NCBI GenBank assembly: GCA_018812625.1
Contig: JAHJDH010000030.1
Coordinates: 1-44,395, forward strand
From: Microcaldota archaeon
GTDB taxonomy: Archaea; Micrarchaeota; Micrarchaeia; Anstonellales; Bilamarchaeaceae
Direction of reading: 5' to 3'
DNA length: 44,395 nucleotides
Part shown: positions 40,295 through 44,395 of the stretch, piece by piece
Position numbering within the stretch: position 1 is the stretch's first letter
Layout: every line of letters begins with the position of its first letter
Position numbers and translations under genes: made by a program
Notes under the pieces: generated by a model
Told to the model about the DNA's origin: nothing
Databases searched by the model: none
What the model saw: only the letters and a program-made list of their open reading frames with translations

Positions 40295-42331
40295 TCATTC
40301 CCCAACTATTCTAATCTGGCCATATTCTTTTTCGTAAATAACCCCTCGTCTTAGGAGCTCACTAATGATCTTTTTTGCACTTCCTGCATCAATTTCATAA
40401 GACTGGGCATCTCCAATTACCTCATCGACATCTGCAGTATCATTCTTTCGAAGATGCTCTCTTATTATGTCAAGTATGGTATCTGCCTTTTGCATTTTGT
40501 CTCGCTCGGATTTTGGCTTTCCAGTTGCAACGACATCAACATCAAAAGCTCCAGTTGCCTTATCAGTCATAATCTGAGCCATTACATAATTGAAAAGCTC
40601 TATCGCAGTATCTGAATCTGATCCCTCAACGGTTTTGCTTAGTCTGATCTTTGCATTTGCCTCAGCAAGTCGGATTAACCCTTCAAGATATCTAGGAGTA
40701 ATTGCAACAGATCCCGCATCTTTACCTTTTCGTCTTAAATCAACATAAAATTCCTTAATTTTTTCAGAAGCTTCTTTTGATATTTTTGGGAAAATCGTTC
40801 GCCTTGCATACGAGATGTACTTTCGAAGAAGTTCCTTATCAAATGTCTCTTCATCATCCTCATGTTCGTTCATGTGAGTTTTGAGAATATGTGATGCGAG
40901 TTTTGCATCTTTTGTTTCATCTAAAATATCCACAATCGGGAAAATCAGATCAAACCTTGAAAGCAATGTTGGAGGTACGTCAAATTGGTCAGACAGATTC
41001 TTTGTTTGGTCAAATCTTCCATATTTTGGATTTGCAGCAGCAAGAATTGCTGTTTTTGTTCTAAACTTTGCTACCATTCCTGCTTTTGCAACAGATACTG
41101 TCTGTGTTTCCATTGCCTCGTGAAGCGATGCCCGGTCCTCATCATCAATTTTATCAAACTCATCGATCTGAGCACATCCTCCGCTAGCTAGAACAAGTGC
41201 ACCTGCCTTGAGTGTCCAGCCACCTTCACCAAGTTCATCACGTTCTGCAGAAACTGTTAAACCTGCTCCAGAAACGCTTTTACCACTGACGTAAATGCTC
41301 TTTGGTGCAATATCCCCAACACTTTGAAGGAATCTTGATTTTGCAATACCTGGGTCTCCGATAAGAAGTATGTGAATATCATCACGAATACTCAATCCCC
41401 CCTTCATTGTCTTTCCGCGAGTTCCTCCAAAAAGCTGAAGTGCTATTGCCTTTTTCACTTCACTATGGCCATAAATAAACGGGGCAACTGATTTGATTAC
41501 AATATCTGAAATATTAGGGTCTTTTGAAAGTTCAATCAGTCTTTTCTCTTCTTCCTTTGTGATCTCTATTTCTTCAAAATCTTTTTTCAGGCTGGTAACA
41601 CTGTTGACCTCAATATATCTGCTGAATACGAGCTCTTGTTTTTGTCTCGCCTTTATGGGTGGCCGAAGCCGCAGCACTCCTGCAATTGAAATATTGTCTC
41701 CTGGGGCTATTTTGTTGACAAGATCATCTTCAAGCAATAGTTCGATATGTGCAGCAGGAGCACCTCCACGAACACGCTCTAGCAGCTCTTGAACTTCTGC
41801 TCTTTGCATGTCTATATATGTGCATTCTTCTTCGTCCCTTTGCAGGGCAAGCTTTTTGCAGTCGTCACATCTCTTTGGTGGATTGAAGTTCTTGCCAATT
41901 ATGACTTTTGTTTCAGAACCGCAAAGATCGCATTTGTAAACTCCGACTTTTACTCTGTGCATTACTTCTGCTCTTTTTGTGACAACACATTTGAAAGAAA
42001 CCAGTTCTCCAATATTTTTTGATCCAATATCCTCAATTAAGCTGTCTTCGTTTGGAAGATTGTCGAATCTGATTCTTGGCTCAAAACGGTTTCCTACTGA
42101 GACTGGGTAGTTTAATTCCTTGATTGCTTCTTCTGCTGCAGCCAGAATCAAATCTGGTTCTTTTATCAGAGCATCTGCAAGATCTGGATCTAATTTTTCA
42201 AATTCAGCATAATCTATTATGAGACTTTTACTTGCCGGATATTTCCTTCGAAGTTCGTTGATCTCCTTTTTATATGTAGTGCTGAAGTATTCTTGAAATT
42301 TTGATACCTGAGCCGAAAGATCAACATCCAT
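40295..42331 (-). CDS. mcm: replicative helicase MCM
   Basis: 678 residues. N-terminal DNA-binding part with a zinc site CDLCG...CDDC, then an AAA+ domain with Walker A GDPGIAKS (~324-331), Walker B QIDEFDKID (~385), and the arginine-finger region SRFDLIFPI. The C-terminus has the winged-helix domain seen in archaeal MCMs (VIYEKEYGQIRIV). No intein is present. The single MCM is the hexameric motor of archaeal replication. The ATG at 42331 is preferred to the GTG (42340). The leader can form a hairpin, CCAC/GTGG (42337-42354), near the start codon, and a TATA box GATATAAATAG lies at 42386-42396. Confidence 0.95.
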   Translation of the reverse strand: MDVDLSAQVSKFQEYFSTTYKKEINELRRKYPASKSLIIDYAEFEKLDPDLADALIKEPDLILAAAEEAIKELNYPVSVGNRFEPRIRFDNLPNEDSLIEDIGSKNIGELVSFKCVVTKRAEVMHRVKVGVYKCDLCGSETKVIIGKNFNPPKRCDDCKKLALQRDEEECTYIDMQRAEVQELLERVRGGAPAAHIELLLEDDLVNKIAPGDNISIAGVLRLRPPIKARQKQELVFSRYIEVNSVTSLKKDFEEIEITKEEEKRLIELSKDPNISDIVIKSVAPFIYGHSEVKKAIALQLFGGTRGKTMKGGLSIRDDIHILLIGDPGIAKSRFLQSVGDIAPKSIYVSGKSVSGAGLTVSAERDELGEGGWTLKAGALVLASGGCAQIDEFDKIDDEDRASLHEAMETQTVSVAKAGMVAKFRTKTAILAAANPKYGRFDQTKNLSDQFDVPPTLLSRFDLIFPIVDILDETKDAKLASHILKTHMNEHEDDEETFDKELLRKYISYARRTIFPKISKEASEKIKEFYVDLRRKGKDAGSVAITPRYLEGLIRLAEANAKIRLSKTVEGSDSDTAIELFNYVMAQIMTDKATGAFDVDVVATGKPKSERDKMQKADTILDIIREHLRKNDTADVDEVIGDAQSYEIDAGSAKKIISELLRRGVIYEKEYGQIRIVGE

Positions 42332-42336
42332 AAGAA

Positions 42337-42354
42337 CCACGCTAAAATTAGTGG
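42337..42354 (-). promoter_or_regulatory. hairpin in the mcm leader
   Basis: On the minus strand CCACTAA can pair with TTAG-CG-TGG a few bases before the mcm ATG; the closing arm contains the only Shine-Dalgarno-like bases (GTGG). Short stem, so a weak call. Confidence 0.25.
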
Positions 42355-42476
42355 ATGTTTATTAGGAGTTGGACTTTAATAAATCTATTTATATCGTATT
42401 TTTTTATTTTTAAACACAATTAATATCCTTTACCATTACTGAAAGCTATTTTAGTTTTTCCTCCGCTACTCCCAGT

Positions 42477-43667
42477 ATGAAAAAAGCAATTTTGTTCATA
42501 ATAGATGGTCTTGGTGATCTTCCAACTCCAAAAACTCCGCTCCAAGCTGCAAAAACGCCGAATCTTGAAAAATTGGCAAAAAAAGGAATCACTGGTATGC
42601 TAAGTCCTATCTCAAGATATTTGGTTCCAGGATCAGACACTTCTCATTTGCAGTTACTTGGATATGACCCCAAGTTCTTCTATAATGGCAGGGGGCCTCT
42701 TGAAGCCCTTGGTCTTGGGATTGAATTGCATGAAGGTGATGTTGCATTTAGGGCAAATTTTGCCACTGTCAAGGACGGAATCGTAGTTGACCGGAGAGCT
42801 GGAAGAGTTGATACTAAAATTGCTTCCTCACTTTCAAAACTTCTTTCAATGGAAATCGAAGGAGTCAAGGTAATTTTTAAAAATTCAGTTGAGCATAGGG
42901 GCGCATTGGTCCTTCGTGGGAAAGGCCTTAGCTGCAATATTGGAGAAACAGATCCGCACTCAAAGGATCCAATATCCAAATGCTATCCTATTGATGACAG
43001 TGCAGAGGCAGCAAAAACAGCCAGAATTGTGAATAAATTTACCGAGTTTGCACAGCAGCGCCTTTCAATGGCTTCTGAGAACAAATCCCGCAAAAAACCG
43101 GCAAATGCTGTTTTGCTTCGGGGAGCAGGCGAATATCAGGAAGCAACTTCATTCATTGAGCGATTTGGCATGCATGCCATTTGTGTTGCCGGAGGCGCAC
43201 TCTACAAAGGGGCTGCTTCATTTATGAATATGGATATTGCACTTGTTCCAGGAGCCACCGGAGATAAAAATACTGATTTTATTGCAAAGGCAAATGCAGT
43301 TGCCTCAGCCCTTGCTTCTGATTATGATTTTGTATTTCTTCATGTTAAGGCATGCGATAGTGCTGGACATGATGGTGATTTTGAATCTAAAGTGGAAGCT
43401 CTTGAAAAGATTGATATGATGATTCCAATTTTGGAAAAAACAGGTGCTTGTATTATTGTTACTGGAGATCATTCTACTCCTGTCAGTATGAAAAAGCACA
43501 CTGGTCATGAGGTTCCAATTCTTGTCTATCGCGGTGAGCGTACTGACAATGTAAAGAAATTCGATGAAAAGAGCTGTGCTCTTGGTGGCTTGGGTCATAT
43601 CGAAGGAAAAGACATAATTCCTTTGATTCTGAATATAACCGAGAGAGCAGAAAAGTATGGAAGCTGA
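42477..43667 (+). CDS. apgM: 2,3-bisphosphoglycerate-independent phosphoglycerate mutase, archaeal type
   Basis: 396 residues of the alkaline phosphatase superfamily; interconverts 3- and 2-phosphoglycerate in glycolysis/gluconeogenesis. Metal-binding and nucleophile motifs: FIIDGLGD at the N-terminus, VPGSDTSHLQLLGYDP (~50-65), and GDHSTPVSMKKHTGHEVP near the C-terminus. PLQAAKTPNLEKLAKKG is typical of the archaeal enzyme. Length is normal. A TATA-like CTATTTTAGT (42446-42455) lies 27 nt before the ATG, so it is leaderless. Confidence 0.94.
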   Translation: MKKAILFIIDGLGDLPTPKTPLQAAKTPNLEKLAKKGITGMLSPISRYLVPGSDTSHLQLLGYDPKFFYNGRGPLEALGLGIELHEGDVAFRANFATVKDGIVVDRRAGRVDTKIASSLSKLLSMEIEGVKVIFKNSVEHRGALVLRGKGLSCNIGETDPHSKDPISKCYPIDDSAEAAKTARIVNKFTEFAQQRLSMASENKSRKKPANAVLLRGAGEYQEATSFIERFGMHAICVAGGALYKGAASFMNMDIALVPGATGDKNTDFIAKANAVASALASDYDFVFLHVKACDSAGHDGDFESKVEALEKIDMMIPILEKTGACIIVTGDHSTPVSMKKHTGHEVPILVYRGERTDNVKKFDEKSCALGGLGHIEGKDIIPLILNITERAEKYGS

Positions 43668-43690
43668 TCACACCTTCCCATCTTTTATCT

Positions 43691-43702
43691 CATTTTATAA
43701 AC
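43691..43702 (+). promoter_or_regulatory. TATA box of the HAD-family gene
   Basis: CATTTTATAAAC centred about 29 nt before the ATG at 43726. Confidence 0.45.
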
Positions 43703-43725
43703 ATTTTGTATTATTTATTAACACT

Positions 43726-44395
43726 ATGTCAAGAGGACGACGTATTATTTGCTGGGATTTAGATGAAACTCTAGGTAAGTTCAGAAACCCCCAGAAAATG
43801 AGTTTAACAAAAGGAATTCTTCCAGTTCTCGATAAATTAAGATCACTTGGCTTTAGGCAGGTCATAACGACCGCAGCTTCAAGTGGCCATGCTGAATTTG
43901 TTCTCCAATCATTTCCTATTGGGCATTATTTTGAGGCTATTTTTTCACTTGAACACTTGTATGGAGATTCATCTCCAGAATCAGGGCTTAACAAACATTA
44001 TCTTCCTGTTGCAGTTCATTTTGGTCTTTCACCTGCTGAGGCTGCTCATGATATGATATCAATTGGAAATCATTCGCGCGATGCCCCAGCAGATCTTGAT
44101 TTTCCATTCATATTTCGTCCTTATGGAAGCTCATATGATGCAGCTGCACTTATCCCAATTATGATGAAACTGATCACTGAATCTGATTCATGGGGCCAGG
44201 CTCATTGGCAATTGCATTCTTCTGGTCCAAACTTTGTCAAAGTTGAATACTTTGAAGGATCCATCCACAATGTCGAGGGCGTTTCCATTGCAACTGGCTT
44301 CTCATACTGGAATCCCAAAAAAACCAGGCCATATGACCGAACAATTGCAGTTTTGGAATCTTCTCCGGATAATGATAATAATTCTGAGATGGTGG
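43726..44395 (+). CDS. HAD-superfamily hydrolase, 3' end outside the window
   Basis: Not listed in the ORF track because it runs off the edge; translated here by hand, with no stop in 223 codons. The N-terminus RIICWDLDETLGKF has the HAD motif I DxDxT (Asp11 and Asp13); VITTAASSG is motif II-like; the later ISIGNHSRDAP fits motif IV-type acidic residues in a GN/GDs pattern. It is therefore a probable phosphatase with a small or C1-type cap. After about residue 165 there is a second segment (WQLHSSGPNFVKVEYFEG) that does not look like HAD; it could be an added domain. Substrate unknown. Confidence 0.8.
   Translation, partial: MSRGRRIICWDLDETLGKFRNPQKMSLTKGILPVLDKLRSLGFRQVITTAASSGHAEFVLQSFPIGHYFEAIFSLEHLYGDSSPESGLNKHYLPVAVHFGLSPAEAAHDMISIGNHSRDAPADLDFPFIFRPYGSSYDAAALIPIMMKLITESDSWGQAHWQLHSSGPNFVKVEYFEGSIHNVEGVSIATGFSYWNPKKTRPYDRTIAVLESSPDNDNNSEMV

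Overview
This window is chromosomal DNA from an archaeon. The evidence is a split RNA polymerase (separate B''/B' and A'/A'' genes), RpoH, archaeal DnaG and MCM, archaeal-type TyrRS, AspRS and LeuRS, CDP-archaeol synthase, class III (archaeal) pilin signal peptides, a tRNA with an anticodon-loop intron, and TATA-box promoters. The AT-rich sequence, short intergenic gaps and gene content would fit an uncultivated DPANN-type archaeon (for example Diapherotrites/Micrarchaeota-like), but the lineage is an inference. Its own CDP-archaeol synthase argues against the most reduced DPANN lineages.

Layout. 1-1.7 kb: end of a PAC2-family gene, a lone class III pilin, an OB-fold protein, a small PqqD-like protein and an intron-containing tRNA-Thr. 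1.8-4.0 kb: tyrS, a two-helix membrane protein and guaA (glutaminase subunit). 4.3-12.5 kb: the transcription operon rpoH-rpoB''-rpoB'-rpoA'-rpoA''-rpl30e-nusA. 12.6-15.1 kb: two tandem genes made almost entirely of a ~55-residue repeat (5 and 7 copies), in the place where rps12/rps7 usually follow nusA. 15.1-18.1 kb: an SDR epimerase, surE and aspS. 18.2-25.9 kb: six tightly packed paralogous polytopic membrane proteins that share two sequence motifs and, in five of the six, a C-terminal tail; they recall the VirB6/TrbL architecture. 25.9-29.4 kb: RNA ligase partner (PIN) and RNA ligase end to end, carS, sppA and a Cys-rich membrane-anchored protein. 29.4-33.1 kb: a five-gene type IV pilin-like operon. 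33.1-35.5 kb: dnaG, a Toprim gene and a CBS gene on the minus strand, with an unidentified structured RNA between the CBS and Toprim genes. 35.8-44.4 kb: leuS, a Trm5-like methyltransferase, a presenilin-type protease, mcm, apgM and a HAD phosphatase that runs off the end.

Expression logic visible in the sequence. First genes of transcription units mostly have a TATA box 24-30 nt before an ATG with no Shine-Dalgarno (leaderless). Internal genes have a GGTGA-type Shine-Dalgarno that often overlaps the upstream TAG stop. This rule was used to choose starts, so several CDS here are shorter than the ORF track.

The best candidates for something undescribed are (i) the six-paralog membrane cluster, (ii) the multi-hairpin RNA upstream of Toprim-dnaG, with three GNRA tetraloops and a hairpin covering the downstream Shine-Dalgarno, and (iii) the tandem repeat-protein pair with a palindrome just upstream of its TATA box.
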